DNA from: Acidobacteria bacterium SCN 69-37
Lineage (GTDB): Bacteria; Acidobacteriota; Vicinamibacteria; Vicinamibacterales; SCN-69-37
Reading direction: 5' to 3'
Assembly (NCBI GenBank): GCA_001724025.1
Contig: MEDJ01000019.1
Span: 158,359-222,358 of the forward strand
DNA: 64,000 bases
Part shown: piece after piece, positions 38,332 to 51,996 of the stretch
Position numbering within the stretch: the first letter of the stretch is position 1
Layout of the letters: each line of letters starts with the position of its first letter
Translations under genes and position numbers: made by a program
The notes under the pieces: generated by a model
Databases searched by the model: none
What the model was told of the DNA's origin: nothing
Seen by the model: only the letters and a program-made list of their open reading frames with translations

Positions 38332-39513
38332 TCACGCCACGCGGCGGAGGATCAGGCACTTCAGGTACGACGTTTCCGGTACGGTGACGAGCGCGGGGTG
38401 ATCGAGCGCCTGCGCGCGCCGCTCGATCAGCCAGAGCCCGGCCCGCGCATCGGCCGCCGCCGCCCGCACAATGTCCAGGAACAGCGCGTCGTCCACGTTG
38501 TACGAGCAGCTGCACGTGATCAGGTGACCGCCGGGGCGCAGCAGCCGCAGCGCCCGCAGGTTGATCTCCTTGTAGCCGCCGATGGCGCGCTCGACCGACG
38601 CCTTGTTCTTCGCGAACGCCGGCGGATCGAGGCTGATCGTGTCGAAGCGGCGGCCACTCACCTCGAGCTCGCGCAGTTCGTCGAACACGTTGGCCTCGCG
38701 CACCTCGACGTGGGTCAGCCCGTTCGCCTGCGCGTTGTCCGTCGTGGCCGCCACGGCTGCCGCCGACGAGTCGAGCGCCAGGACGGACGAGGCGCGCGCC
38801 GCCATCTGGAGCGCGAAGCCGCCGTTGTAGGTGAACGCGTCGAGCACATCGCCCCGCGCGATCCGGCCGGCGGCCGCGTGGTTCTCGCGCTGATCGAGGA
38901 ACAGCCCGGTCTTCTGTCCCGTCCGCAGATCGACAGCGTAGCGCACGCCACCCTCGCGGACATGCACGCGATCGGGAACCTCGCCGAACGCCACGACGAC
39001 CTGCGTCTCGAGCCCCTCGAGCGCACGGACGCGGGGGTCGTTGCGCACCAGGATGCCTGTCGGCTGGAACTGCGAGACGAGGGCCTCGACGAGCTGGCCT
39101 GTCCGCCTGTCCGATCCCTGCGCCAGCGTCTGCACCACGAACCACGTGCCGGTCTCGTCGCCGTACCTGTCGACGATGGTGGCGGGCAGCCCGTCGGCGT
39201 CGGCGTGCACCAGCCGCCAGGCCGTGTCCGCAATCGCGAGGTCCGCCCTGTAGGCGGCCGCCGCGCGCACGCGATCGCCGATCCAGGTGCGATCGTCAGG
39301 TGCCGGCCCGGTGCCGCTGACGAGCATGCGCAGCGCAATCTGGGACTCGCTGCTCCAGTACGCCCAGCCGAGGGGCCGGCCGCGATCGGAGACGACGCGC
39401 ACGATGTCGCCCCGCCCGGCGTGCGCCTCGACCAGGTCCGAGCGATAGATCCAGGGATGTCCGTTCCGGAGCCGATCGGCTCCACGCCGCGAGACCACGG
39501 CCGCAGGTGTCAT
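38332..39513 (-). CDS. Class I SAM-dependent RNA methyltransferase, RlmI-like
   Basis: This 393-residue protein has an N-terminal PUA-like domain (VVSRRGADRLRNGHPWIYRS, about 6-25), a middle EEHEE region with DGLPATIVDRYGD, and the methyltransferase domain. That domain has TGQKTGLFLDQRENH, VLDAFTYNGGFAL (SAM motif I), SLDPPAFAKNK (motif IV) and TCSCSYNV (motif VI with the catalytic cysteine). This is the architecture of RlmI, which makes 5-methylcytosine in 23S rRNA. The target base is inferred. The start is divergent from rpiB. Confidence 0.9.
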   Translation of the reverse strand: MTPAAVVSRRGADRLRNGHPWIYRSDLVEAHAGRGDIVRVVSDRGRPLGWAYWSSESQIALRMLVSGTGPAPDDRTWIGDRVRAAAAYRADLAIADTAWRLVHADADGLPATIVDRYGDETGTWFVVQTLAQGSDRRTGQLVEALVSQFQPTGILVRNDPRVRALEGLETQVVVAFGEVPDRVHVREGGVRYAVDLRTGQKTGLFLDQRENHAAAGRIARGDVLDAFTYNGGFALQMAARASSVLALDSSAAAVAATTDNAQANGLTHVEVREANVFDELRELEVSGRRFDTISLDPPAFAKNKASVERAIGGYKEINLRALRLLRPGGHLITCSCSYNVDDALFLDIVRAAAADARAGLWLIERRAQALDHPALVTVPETSYLKCLILRRVA

Positions 39514-39550
39514 GCGGCTATAGTACGTTTTCAGCTATCATTTGCGGGTT

Positions 39551-39997
39551 ATGCGCATCGCGCTCGGCGCCGACCATGCCGGCGTCGCCCTGAAGGACCG
39601 GATCAAGGTCCACCTCGAGGCACGAGGCATCTCTTACACGGACGTCGGGACCACTGGCACCGAGTCGGTCGACTATCCGGACTTTGCCGCGGCCGTGACG
39701 CGGGCGATCGCGTCCGGGGTCTGCGATCGCGGCGTCCTGGTGTGCGGCAGCGGCATCGGAATGGCGATCGCGGCCAACAAGGCGGCCGGCATCCGCGCCG
39801 CGGCCGTCACCGACGACGAGTCGGCCCGGCTGTGCCGCGCCCACAACGACGCGAACGTCCTGGCGCTGGGCGCCAGGCTCACTGACCCCGATCGGGCAAT
39901 CCACCTGCTCGATCTGTTCCTCGACACCGCCTTTGCCGGCGGCCGGCACCAGCGCCGCGTCGACAAGCTCTCGGCTCTCGATCAGGTTTCCTCATGA
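39551..39997 (+). CDS. rpiB: Ribose 5-phosphate isomerase B
   Basis: This 148-residue enzyme interconverts ribose 5-phosphate and ribulose 5-phosphate. It opens [16 protein letters not shown] and has the phosphate loop [16 protein letters not shown] with the catalytic-base cysteine, then [15 protein letters not shown]. All are standard for RpiB/LacAB. TATAGT at 39519-39524 may be its -10 box. The stop overlaps the glyA start as ATGA. The rpiB-glyA pair is common in bacteria. Confidence 0.95.
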   Translation: MRIALGADHAGVALKDRIKVHLEARGISYTDVGTTGTESVDYPDFAAAVTRAIASGVCDRGVLVCGSGIGMAIAANKAAGIRAAAVTDDESARLCRAHNDANVLALGARLTDPDRAIHLLDLFLDTAFAGGRHQRRVDKLSALDQVSS

Positions 39998-41241
39998 CAC
40001 ACCTTGCCGCGTTCGACCCCGACATCGCCACTGCCATCCGTCACGAAGTCCAGCGCCAGGAAGAGGGCCTCGAGCTGATCGCGTCCGAGAACTTCGTCAG
40101 CCTGGCCGTGCTCGAAGCGGCCGGCAGCGTCATGACGAACAAGTACGCGGAAGGCTATCCGGGCAAGCGCTACTACGGGGGCTGCGAGTTCGTCGACGTG
40201 GCCGAGACGCTGGCGATCGAGCGGGCCAGGGCGTTGTTCGGCGCCGACCACGTCAACGTGCAGCCGCACTCGGGCGCCCAGGCGAACACGGCCGTCTACC
40301 TGGCAATGCTCCAGCCGGGCGACACCATCCTCGGCATGAACCTGGCGCACGGCGGCCACCTCACCCACGGCCACCCGCTGAACTTCTCGGGCAAGTACTT
40401 CACCATCGTGCCGTACGGCGTCCGGCAGGACGACGAGCGGATCGATTACGACGAGGTGGCGCGCCTGGCGGCCGAGCACAAGCCGAAGATGCTCGTGGTC
40501 GGTGCCAGTGCCTATCCGCGCCAGATCGATTTCGCACGGCTCCGTGCCATCGCCAACGCGTCGGGATCGCTGGTGATGGTCGACATGGCGCACATCGCCG
40601 GGCTGGTCGCCGCCGGCGAGCACCCGAGCCCGGTCCCGCACGCCGACTTCGTCACCACCACCACGCACAAGACGCTGCGCGGACCGCGCGGCGGCATGAT
40701 CCTGTGCCGCGCGGCCTACGCGAAGGACATCGATCGCGCCGTGTTCCCGGGCGTGCAGGGCGGTCCGCTGATGCACATCATCGCGGCCAAGGCCGTGTGC
40801 TTCAAGGAAGCCCTCGCGCCGGAGTTCCGCACCTACCAGCAGCAGATCGTCAGGAACGCCGCGCGCCTGGCGGCCGCGCTGTCGGGCGCTGGGTTCCGGC
40901 TCGTCAGCGGCGGCACCGACACGCACCTGATGCTCGTCGACGTCTTCTCGCGCGGGCTGACGGGCAAGGTCGCCGAGGCCGCGCTCGGCCGCGCGGGCAT
41001 CACCGTCAACAAGAACGCCATCCCGTTCGACACCAACTCGCCGATGGTCGCCAGCGGCATCCGCGTCGGCACGCCCGCGGTCACCACGCGCGGCATGCGC
41101 GAGGCCGAGATGGACGAGATTGCCGCGCTCATCGGCCGTGCCCTGGCCGCGCCCGACGATGAGGCCTCGCTCGCGGCGGTGCGGGCCGACGTGGAAGCGT
41201 TGTGCCGGAAGTTCCCGCTGTATCCGACGCTGGCGCACTGA
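39994..41241 (+). CDS. glyA: Serine hydroxymethyltransferase
   Basis: This 415-residue PLP enzyme interconverts serine and glycine with tetrahydrofolate and feeds one-carbon metabolism. The PLP lysine lies in [51 protein letters not shown] and [18 protein letters not shown] are all conserved. The length is canonical. It starts within the rpiB stop (ATGA) and its last 40 bases overlap the annotated start of the helicase gene. Confidence 0.98.
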   Translation: MTHLAAFDPDIATAIRHEVQRQEEGLELIASENFVSLAVLEAAGSVMTNKYAEGYPGKRYYGGCEFVDVAETLAIERARALFGADHVNVQPHSGAQANTAVYLAMLQPGDTILGMNLAHGGHLTHGHPLNFSGKYFTIVPYGVRQDDERIDYDEVARLAAEHKPKMLVVGASAYPRQIDFARLRAIANASGSLVMVDMAHIAGLVAAGEHPSPVPHADFVTTTTHKTLRGPRGGMILCRAAYAKDIDRAVFPGVQGGPLMHIIAAKAVCFKEALAPEFRTYQQQIVRNAARLAAALSGAGFRLVSGGTDTHLMLVDVFSRGLTGKVAEAALGRAGITVNKNAIPFDTNSPMVASGIRVGTPAVTTRGMREAEMDEIAALIGRALAAPDDEASLAAVRADVEALCRKFPLYPTLAH

Positions 41242-43172
41242 CCGATCGCGTCGCCGGACTCTTCGATCCGGCGACCGGCGCCCTGGCCGCGCGGCTCGAC
41301 GGCTTCGAGCCACGCCCCGGCCAGCTGGCACTCGCCCGCGCCGTTGCCGACATCTTCACCACCGGCGGCGTGCTGCTGGCCGAGGCCGGCACGGGCACGG
41401 GCAAGACGCTGGCCTACCTGGTGCCGGCGGCGCTCTCCGGCGCGCGGGTGCTCGTCTCCACCGGTACGCGCAACCTGCAGGATCAGGTGTTCTACAAAGA
41501 CATCCCGGCCCTGACGCGCGCGCTCGACGCCCCGGTCCGCGCGGCCTACATGAAGGGCCGCACCAACTATCTCTGCCTGCACCGGTACGACAGGCTCCGC
41601 GAGACGATCACCCCCTCGCACGCCGACTGGCACTGGCTCGCCCGCATCGAGGAGTGGCTCCCGCACACGGTCACCGGCGACCGCGCGGAGATCGAGGATC
41701 TGCCCGATGCCCTGCCCCTGTGGCAGGACGTGACGGCCAACCACGAGCAGTGCCTCGGCCGCGACTGCCCGCGATACACCGAGTGCTTCGTCACGCGCAT
41801 GCGCGAGCGGGCCGCCGACGCGCAGATCGTCGTGGTCAACCATCACCTGCTGTGCGCCGACGCCGCCGTGCGGGACGGCGAGTTCGGCGAGGTCATCCCC
41901 GCGTGTGACTACCTCGTCGTCGACGAAGCGCACCAGCTCGAGGACGTGGCTACGCAGTATTTCGGCGTGGCGCTCGGGGCGCACCGCGTCGAGGAGCTCG
42001 TCCGCGATGCGGCCACCGCCGCGGCCGTGCGCCGGGACGGCGCCGCGACCGTGGCCACGGCCCTCGGCGGAGCCGCCACCGCGATTCAACAGACCGCGCT
42101 CCAGTTCTTCGACCGCGTACGGCTCCAGGCCCACGCCCGCGGCGGCGATCGCACCAAGATCACGCCGGACGTCGCTGCCCACCTGACCGCGGCCCGCGAC
42201 GGGTTCGTCGAGGCGCTCGCCGCGCTCGAGGCGGCCGTTACCGCCGCGCCCGATCAGGCCGACGATCTGAAGCGACTGGCCACGCGCGCGGGCACGGCAA
42301 AGCGCGACCTCCTCCTGCTCACGGCCGCAGACGACGAGCGGTACGTGCACTTCGTGGAACAGCGCGGCCGCCACGTGGCACTGCGCGCGGCCCCCATCGA
42401 CGCGTCCGCGATCGTCCGGGAACTGGTGGTGGCGCCGAAGCGCGGCGTCGTGCTCACTTCGGCCACCCTGACCGTCGGTGGATCGTTCGACTATGCCCGC
42501 ACCCGGCTGGGTCTCGCACACGCCGACACCCTGCGGGTGCCGTCCGAGTTCGACTACCGGACCCAGACCATCCTGTACCTCCCGGCCGACATGCCGGACC
42601 CGCGCTCGTCCGACTTCAACGCCCGCGCGGCGCACGAGGTGGCCGCGCTGCTCGACTGCTCGCGCGGCCGGGCGTTCGTGCTCTTCACGTCGTACGCCGC
42701 CATGCGCGAGGTCCACGCCGCGCTCGAGGACCACCTCGAGTGGCCGCTGTTCGTCCAGGGGACGGCTCCGCGATCGTCGCTCCTGCGCGACTTCCGGGCC
42801 ACGCCGCACGCCGTGCTGCTGGCCACGGCCAGCTTCTGGCAGGGCGTCGACGTGACGGGCGACGCGCTGAGCTGCGTGATCATCGATCGGCTGCCCTTCG
42901 CCTCGCCCGCCGATCCGCTCGTGGAGGCGCGCATCGAGGCCATCACGGCGCGCGGCGGCAACGCCTTCCGCGACTACCAGGTGCCGCTGGCCACGCTGAC
43001 GCTGCTCCAGGGCCTGGGCCGGCTGATCCGGAGCCGGTCGGACCGCGGGGCCCTCGCCGTGCTCGATCCGCGCCTCACGCGCATGCCCTACGGCCGGCGC
43101 TTCCTGGCCTCCATGCCGCCGGCGCCAATCACGTCGGCACTGGAGGACGTCTGGCGCTTCTTCCAGGGCTGA
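41202..43172 (+). CDS. DinG/XPD-type iron-sulfur superfamily 2 DNA helicase
   Basis: This 656-residue ATP-dependent helicase has Walker [17 protein letters not shown], the DEAH-type box [12 protein letters not shown] and motif IV-VI sequences such as [20 protein letters not shown] and [14 protein letters not shown]. Four cysteines in NYLC, CLGRDC and YTEC, placed between motifs I and II, form the 4Fe-4S site of the DinG/XPD group. It probably unwinds damaged or R-loop DNA. The only start giving an intact N-terminus is GTG 41202 inside glyA. A CTG around 41239 would be the alternative without the long overlap. Confidence 0.92.
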   Translation: MPEVPAVSDAGALTDRVAGLFDPATGALAARLDGFEPRPGQLALARAVADIFTTGGVLLAEAGTGTGKTLAYLVPAALSGARVLVSTGTRNLQDQVFYKDIPALTRALDAPVRAAYMKGRTNYLCLHRYDRLRETITPSHADWHWLARIEEWLPHTVTGDRAEIEDLPDALPLWQDVTANHEQCLGRDCPRYTECFVTRMRERAADAQIVVVNHHLLCADAAVRDGEFGEVIPACDYLVVDEAHQLEDVATQYFGVALGAHRVEELVRDAATAAAVRRDGAATVATALGGAATAIQQTALQFFDRVRLQAHARGGDRTKITPDVAAHLTAARDGFVEALAALEAAVTAAPDQADDLKRLATRAGTAKRDLLLLTAADDERYVHFVEQRGRHVALRAAPIDASAIVRELVVAPKRGVVLTSATLTVGGSFDYARTRLGLAHADTLRVPSEFDYRTQTILYLPADMPDPRSSDFNARAAHEVAALLDCSRGRAFVLFTSYAAMREVHAALEDHLEWPLFVQGTAPRSSLLRDFRATPHAVLLATASFWQGVDVTGDALSCVIIDRLPFASPADPLVEARIEAITARGGNAFRDYQVPLATLTLLQGLGRLIRSRSDRGALAVLDPRLTRMPYGRRFLASMPPAPITSALEDVWRFFQG

Positions 43173-43282
43173 AGGCTCGTGCGCGTGTCGCCCGGGGGCG
43201 CCCGTCCGCGAATCCGTCCCGGCGCTGCTCCGGTGTAATAAACTTGACGCATCCGTCGTTGAGACGTGTAGTGGAGGCAGCA

Positions 43283-44260
43283 ATGATGCGTCATCGTTCG
43301 ATTCCCGGAATCCTCATTGGAGCGTGTGTCGCGCTCCTGCTGGCGCTGGCCGCGCCGGCGTATGCGCAACTCGGCTCGCTGCAGGGCCGCGTCGTCGACG
43401 AGTCCGGGAAGCCGGTTCCCGATGCCGAGGTCGTCTTCGAGTTCACAGGCGGCATCCCGGTGAAGTTCACCGGCAAGACCGACGCGAATGGTGAGTGGGT
43501 CCGTGCGGGCCTGAACGCCGTCGGCCGCTGGAACATCTCGGCGTCCAAGGACGGGGCCACCGGCTTCGTGAACAACGTCGAGGTCTCGATCGGGTCGGCC
43601 GGCAAGGTTCCCGACATCGTCATCCAGAAGGGTGGCGCGGCAAGCCCGGCTGACGAAGCTGCCCGCGCGAAGGAAGCGGCAGCGCTCAAGACGCTGCTCA
43701 CCGAGGTCAACGCCGCCCTGACGGCCAACAATTTCGACGTGGCCGTGACCAAGCTCAACGAGGCGGTCGAGAAGATTCCGACCTGTGCGGAGTGCCACGT
43801 GCAGCTCGGCGAGATCTACGCGCGCCGGAAGCAGAGCACGGAAGCCGAGGCCGCATTCAAGAAGGCCATCGAGGTCGATCCGAAGTCGGCGGCCGCGTAT
43901 GACGGCCTGGCGGCGCTCTACAACACCACCGGCCGGCTCGACCTGGCGTCCGACGCCGCCGCCAAGGCCATGGAACTGCACGGCGCCGACGGCGGCGGCG
44001 ACGCGACGTCGGCCTACAACGCCGGCGCCATCATGATGAACTCCGGCAAGATTGCCGAGGCCAAGGCGCAGTTCCAGCGCGCGATCCAGCTCGATCCGAA
44101 CATGGCGGAAGCCCACTTCCAGCTCGGCATGACGTTCATCAACGAGGGGAACGTCGGCGAGGCGATCAAGTCGCTCGATCAGTATTTGACGCTCGCCCCC
44201 AACGGTCCGAACGCCCAGATGGCCAAGGACATGCTCCCCGAGCTGAAGAAGATGCAGTAG
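43283..44260 (+). CDS. Secreted TPR protein with an N-terminal carboxypeptidase-regulatory-like domain
   Basis: This 325-residue protein has a signal peptide (about 1-29, ending PAYAQ). An Ig-like CarboxypepD_reg-type domain (GSLQGRVVDESGKPVPDAEV to about residue 110) is followed by three or four TPRs, for example CHVQLGEIYARRKQSTEAEA and YDGLAALYNTTGRLDLASDA. The combination is frequent in Acidobacteria and Bacteroidetes, but no specific function is known. GTGGAGG lies 6 bases before the ATG. TTGACG-17-TGTAGT upstream is a possible promoter but would leave that ribosome site untranscribed. yggS follows without a gap. Confidence 0.85.
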   Translation: MMRHRSIPGILIGACVALLLALAAPAYAQLGSLQGRVVDESGKPVPDAEVVFEFTGGIPVKFTGKTDANGEWVRAGLNAVGRWNISASKDGATGFVNNVEVSIGSAGKVPDIVIQKGGAASPADEAARAKEAAALKTLLTEVNAALTANNFDVAVTKLNEAVEKIPTCAECHVQLGEIYARRKQSTEAEAAFKKAIEVDPKSAAAYDGLAALYNTTGRLDLASDAAAKAMELHGADGGGDATSAYNAGAIMMNSGKIAEAKAQFQRAIQLDPNMAEAHFQLGMTFINEGNVGEAIKSLDQYLTLAPNGPNAQMAKDMLPELKKMQ

Positions 44261-44974
44261 ATGCCGCCCCTCGCGGACATCAGGACCAACCTCGACTCGG
44301 TGCGTCGTCGCCTGCAGGCGGCGGCGCACCGCGCCCACCGCGCGCCCACAGACATCACGCTCGTTGCCGTGTCGAAGACCTTCGGTCCGGACCTGATCAG
44401 GGCCGCGGCTGCCGAAGGCCAGCGAATCTTCGGCGAGAACCGCGTTCAGGAAGCCCTCGCCAAGCGCGATGCCCTCGAGGATCTGCCGCTCGAGTGGCAC
44501 CTCATCGGCCACCTCCAGTCGAACAAGGCGCGCAAGGCCGTCACACACTTCACGTGCATCCACTCTGTCGATCGGCTCGACCTGCTCACCCGGCTGGATG
44601 CAGCCGCGGCCGAGGCCGGCGTGACGCCGCGCATCCTGATTCAGGTCGATCTCGCCGGCGAGGCCACGAAACACGGGGCTGACCGCGCCGTCCTGGACGA
44701 TCTCGTGGCCGCAGCCGCCGGGGCTGCACACGTGCGCTTGTCGGGCCTGATGCTGATTCCCCCCAACCCGGACACGCCGGACGCCTCGCGGCCCTGGTTC
44801 AGACGCCTGCGCGATCTGCGCGACGAGCTGGTGGCTGCGAGGACGGCTCCCGCCGACTGCCTGCGCGATCTCTCGATGGGCATGAGCCACGACTTCGAGG
44901 TGGCGATCGAAGAGGGCGCCACGATCGTGCGCGTCGGCACGTCAATCTTCGGCAGCCGCCCGGCGCCCGCATGA
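44261..44974 (+). CDS. yggS: YggS-family PLP-homeostasis protein
   Basis: This 237-residue single-domain PLP-binding barrel protein (PLPBP) buffers pyridoxal phosphate and affects amino-acid pools. The PLP lysine is in VAVSKTF (about 36-42). FGENRVQEALAK, WHLIGHLQSNKARK and LSMGMSHDFEVAIEEGATIVR are family signatures. Its ATG follows directly after the TPR gene's stop, and its last four bases overlap the DUF167 gene, as in the common yggS neighbourhoods. Confidence 0.95.
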   Translation: MPPLADIRTNLDSVRRRLQAAAHRAHRAPTDITLVAVSKTFGPDLIRAAAAEGQRIFGENRVQEALAKRDALEDLPLEWHLIGHLQSNKARKAVTHFTCIHSVDRLDLLTRLDAAAAEAGVTPRILIQVDLAGEATKHGADRAVLDDLVAAAAGAAHVRLSGLMLIPPNPDTPDASRPWFRRLRDLRDELVAARTAPADCLRDLSMGMSHDFEVAIEEGATIVRVGTSIFGSRPAPA

Positions 44975-45267
44975 CGGACGCCGGTCCGGTGCGTGAGACG
45001 CCGAGGGGTGTGCGGATCGAGTTGCGCGTCATGCCCCGGTCGCCGCGCGCGGGGATCGAGGGCGTACGCGACGGGCGGATCCTGGTGCGCGTGACAGCGC
45101 CGCCCGTCGATCACGCGGCCAACGAGGCTGTGGTGACCGTGCTGGCCGAGGCCCTCGATGTGCCGAAGCGCGCCGTCCGGATCGTGGCCGGTCAGACAGC
45201 GCGCAACAAGGCGGTCGAGATCGAGGGTGTCGACGCAGCCACGGCGATACGGATGCTGTCGCGGTAG
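44971..45267 (+). CDS. DUF167/YggU-family small protein
   Basis: This 98-residue protein contains RIELRVMPRSPRAGIEGV, ILVRVTAPPVDHAANEAVV and VRIVAGQTARNKAVEIEGV, all typical of DUF167. The family often follows yggS; its biochemical role is not established. The ATG overlaps the yggS stop (ATGA). The stop TAG at 45265-45267 is provided by palindromic repeat copy 3. Confidence 0.93.
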   Translation: MTDAGPVRETPRGVRIELRVMPRSPRAGIEGVRDGRILVRVTAPPVDHAANEAVVTVLAEALDVPKRAVRIVAGQTARNKAVEIEGVDAATAIRMLSR

Positions 45268-45291
45268 GGGCGACGCATGCGTCGCCCCTGC
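45264..45291. repeat. Interspersed palindromic repeat, copy 3
   Basis: The same 28-nt element as at 32115, with the identical inner 24-nt palindrome and outer GT/GC. It sits between the convergent DUF167 gene and gdhA, contains the DUF167 stop codon and ends 3 bases before gdhA ends. Confidence 0.85.
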
Positions 45292-45294
45292 GGT

Positions 45295-49150
<3,856 letters not shown>

Positions 49151-49204
49151 GCCGGGCAAGCCCGTCTATTATGCCCGTTCTCGGCCGAATGTCGCGGAAT
49201 TGCC

Positions 49205-49232
49205 GCAGGGACGACGCATGCGTCTCCCCTGC
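49205..49232. repeat. Interspersed palindromic repeat, copy 4 (diverged)
   Basis: GCAGGGACGACGCA followed by TGCGTCTCCCCTGC is the same element with two internal mismatches. The outer pairs are C-G where copy 2 has T-A, a compensatory change that keeps pairing. It lies between citrate synthase and lepA, both on the minus strand, so here it would separate two transcription units. Confidence 0.75.
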
Positions 49233-49252
49233 ACCGAAGGCGTGTCCGCCCC

Positions 49253-50401
49253 CTATCGCTGATCGAGCGCCAGGACGTGCTGCGGATAGGCCGGGCCGAT
49301 GTACTCGGTCCGGGGCCGGATCAGCCGGTTATTGGCGTACTGTTCCAGCACGTGCGCGGTCCAGCCGGAGATGCGGCTGACGGCGAAAATCGGCGTATAG
49401 AGGTCGATCGGGATCCCCAGCGCGTAGAACGTCGAGGCCGAATAGAAGTCGACGTTCGGGTTCAGCCGCTTCTCGGCCTTCACCAGGGCCTCGATCCGCT
49501 CGGACATGGCGAACCATTCCGGCTGGCCGGCGCGTTCGCCGAGCATCTTCGAGAACCGGCGCAGGTGCGTGGCGCGCGGGTCTTCCGTGTGGTACACGCG
49601 GTGCCCGAACCCGGCAATCTTCTCCTTGCGCGCGAGCTTGGCCCGTACGGCTGCCTCGGCCCGCTCCGGGCCCGCGTCGCGCCCGATCTCGAGCAGCAGG
49701 CGCATCACGTCGGCGTTGGCCCCACCGTGCAGCGGGCCCTTCAGCGCCCCGATCGCCCCGACGATGGCCGAGTGCAGGTCGGTGAGCGTGGCGGCGGCCA
49801 CGCGGGCGGCAAATGTCGACGCGTTCAGCTCGTGGTCGGCGTGCAGGACCAGCGACACGTCGAAGGCGCGCGCCTCGAGCGCCGACGGCCGACGGCCCGT
49901 GAGCATGTAGAGGAAATTGGCCGCGTGGCCCAGGGCCGGATCCGGATCGATCGGCCCGCCGCCGGCCGCCAGCCGGCCCCAGGTCGCGACGATCGCGCCG
50001 ATCTGCCCGGTCAGGCGAATCGCCTTGCGCACCTGCGCCTCCGGCGTCCGCGCCGCCGCGTCGGCGTCGTAATGCGCGAGCATCGACGTGAGCGTGCGCA
50101 GCGCGTCCATCCCGTCGACGGCCGGCAGCATCCGCATTGCGCGGAGGATCGGATCGGGCAGCCGCCGCGCTGCGGCCAGCTGCGTCTGGAGATCGCCCAG
50201 TTCGGCCCGCCGCGGCAGGCGGCCGTGCCAGAGCAGGAAGCAGCACTCCTCGAACGAGACGCCGCGCTCGGCGTCGGCGAGTTCGTGGATGTCGTAGCCC
50301 TGATACGCCAGGATGCCGCGATCGCCGTCGATGAAGCAGATCGCGGACGTGCCCGCGACGACGTCTTCGAGTCCGGCTTTGGGTCTGGCGTCTGTCGACA
50401 T
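49253..50401 (-). CDS. Citrate synthase (short bacterial/archaeal type)
   Basis: This 382-residue enzyme condenses acetyl-CoA and oxaloacetate. Catalytic residues are H in LHADHELNASTFAAR, H in LKGPLHGGANADVM and D in NPNVDFYSAS; GFGHRVYHTEDPRA is the phosphate/CoA region. The short form also includes 2-methylcitrate synthases, so a propionate role is possible, but no prp genes are adjacent. It lies 21 bases behind the GT2 gene and probably shares its promoter. Palindromic repeat copy 4 ends the unit. Confidence 0.92.
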   Translation of the reverse strand: MSTDARPKAGLEDVVAGTSAICFIDGDRGILAYQGYDIHELADAERGVSFEECCFLLWHGRLPRRAELGDLQTQLAAARRLPDPILRAMRMLPAVDGMDALRTLTSMLAHYDADAAARTPEAQVRKAIRLTGQIGAIVATWGRLAAGGGPIDPDPALGHAANFLYMLTGRRPSALEARAFDVSLVLHADHELNASTFAARVAAATLTDLHSAIVGAIGALKGPLHGGANADVMRLLLEIGRDAGPERAEAAVRAKLARKEKIAGFGHRVYHTEDPRATHLRRFSKMLGERAGQPEWFAMSERIEALVKAEKRLNPNVDFYSASTFYALGIPIDLYTPIFAVSRISGWTAHVLEQYANNRLIRPRTEYIGPAYPQHVLALDQR

Positions 50402-50422
50402 GGCCGCCGTCCTGCTCGCCGG

Positions 50423-51922
50423 CTACTTGCCGCCAGCCGTCTGCGGCGCCTTCACGAGGACGGCGTCCCCGCGGAACTGCTGCAGGATCGACGTCAGGCC
50501 GAGGTAGAGGTAGCCGAACTGGAACAGGATCAGGAACGGCAGCGTGCCGTAGATCCCGTTGGCCAGCGCGTAGAGGACCGTCATCGTGAAGTAGAGGCCG
50601 AAGGCAACCTCGATGAACGGCTGGATCGGCATCGACTGGTGGTACTTCTTGTGTTGCCACTCGTCCTGCCGCCGCTCGATGCCGTACTTCGGCGTCCGCG
50701 TGAACTCGCCCGGCTCGCCGAACAGCGCTTCGATCACGGCCTTCGTGTTGTTGATGGCCAGCCCGATGCCGATCGCCATGACGACCGGCAGGTTGCGCAC
50801 GCGCGTCTTCCAGTCCGTGTAGGCCTCGCGCTGGCTGATGAGGTAGAAGTTGAACACCGACATCGTGGCCGCGGCAAACAGCGGGATGTCGATGAGCAGC
50901 ATCTCCGTCCAGCCCATCTCGTACCGCACGACCATCGCGGGGAACATCAGCAGCGACAGCGCGATCATCAGCAGGTAGTTGAAGTTCGCGGTGAGGTGGA
51001 AGAAGGCCTCGATCTTGACCCGGGCCGGCAGGTCGGCCACCAGGATGTACGGCAGGATCTTGCGGCAGGTCTGGATCGATCCCTTGGCCCAGCGGTGCTG
51101 CTGCGACTTGAAGGCGTTCATTTCGACCGGCACCTCGGCCGGCACGACGACGTCGGGGACGAAGAGGAAGCGCCAGCCGCGCAGTTGCGTCCGGTAGCTG
51201 AGGTCGAGATCCTCGGTCAGCGTGTCGTGCTGCCAGCCGCCGGCGTCGTCGATGGCGATGCGGCGCCAGAGGCCGGCCGTCCCGTTGAAGTTGAAGAAGC
51301 ACCCGGCGCGGTTCCGGCCGCCGTGCTCGAGGACGAAGTGCCCGTCGAGCATGATGGCCTGCACCTTGGTCAGCAGCGAATACCCCTGGTTGAGGTGGCC
51401 CCACCGGGCCTGGACCACGGCGATGCCCGGATCGGTGAAGTACGGCACCGTGCGCCGCAGGAAGTCGGGCTCGGGCAGGAAGTCCGCGTCGAAAATCGCG
51501 ATGAACTCGCCCTTCGCCACCTTCAGCCCGGCATCGAGCGCGCCGGCCTTGTATCCGGTCCTGTCGGTCCGGTGCACGTGGACGATGTCGAAGCCGCGCT
51601 CCCGCTGGCGCTGCACGGCATGCGCGCAGATCTCGCGTGTCTCGTCGGTCGAGTCATCGAGCACCTGGATCTCGAGTCGATCGATCGGGTAATCGAGCGC
51701 GCACACGGTGTCGATCAGGCGATCGACGACGTACATCTCGTTGAAGACGGGCAGCTGCACCGTCACGACCGGCCACTCGTCGACAGGCGGGGGCGGTCCC
51801 GGCGCCTTGTCCCGGTTCTTCATGTACTGGTAGACGATGAAGTACCGGTGCCACCCGTAGATCCCGAGAATGCTCAGGACGAAGAAGTAGGACACCAGCG
51901 TGAGAGTCTCGAGTGTGGTCAT
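50423..51922 (-). CDS. Membrane-embedded family 2 glycosyltransferase (cellulose-synthase-like)
   Basis: This 499-residue protein has an N-terminal helix (about 8-26) and a GT2 domain with VQLPVFNEMYVVDRLIDTV, DDSTDETREI, the metal site FDADF, TEDLDLSYR and the processivity motif QQHRWAKG (Q/RxxRW type). Five C-terminal helices follow. It therefore polymerises or transfers a sugar at the membrane, possibly a beta-glucan or mannan; the substrate is unknown. No bcsB-like partner is adjacent. The ATG at 51922 follows a good promoter by about 28 bases. Confidence 0.9.
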   Translation of the reverse strand: MTTLETLTLVSYFFVLSILGIYGWHRYFIVYQYMKNRDKAPGPPPPVDEWPVVTVQLPVFNEMYVVDRLIDTVCALDYPIDRLEIQVLDDSTDETREICAHAVQRQRERGFDIVHVHRTDRTGYKAGALDAGLKVAKGEFIAIFDADFLPEPDFLRRTVPYFTDPGIAVVQARWGHLNQGYSLLTKVQAIMLDGHFVLEHGGRNRAGCFFNFNGTAGLWRRIAIDDAGGWQHDTLTEDLDLSYRTQLRGWRFLFVPDVVVPAEVPVEMNAFKSQQHRWAKGSIQTCRKILPYILVADLPARVKIEAFFHLTANFNYLLMIALSLLMFPAMVVRYEMGWTEMLLIDIPLFAAATMSVFNFYLISQREAYTDWKTRVRNLPVVMAIGIGLAINNTKAVIEALFGEPGEFTRTPKYGIERRQDEWQHKKYHQSMPIQPFIEVAFGLYFTMTVLYALANGIYGTLPFLILFQFGYLYLGLTSILQQFRGDAVLVKAPQTAGGK

Positions 51923-51956
51923 AGAATGAAGCGACCGATTGGCGGAAGGCTGAGCA

Positions 51957-51985
51957 ATTCTAGGAACCCGCCGCCATCGAGTCAA
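51957..51985 (-). promoter_or_regulatory. Sigma70 promoter of the GT2-citrate synthase genes
   Basis: On the minus strand TTGACT (51980-51985) is separated by 17 bases from TAGAAT (51957-51962). It is in the divergent gap with larB; the -35 box ends 11 bases before the larB start. Confidence 0.72.
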
Positions 51986-51996
51986 ACTCCCCAACC

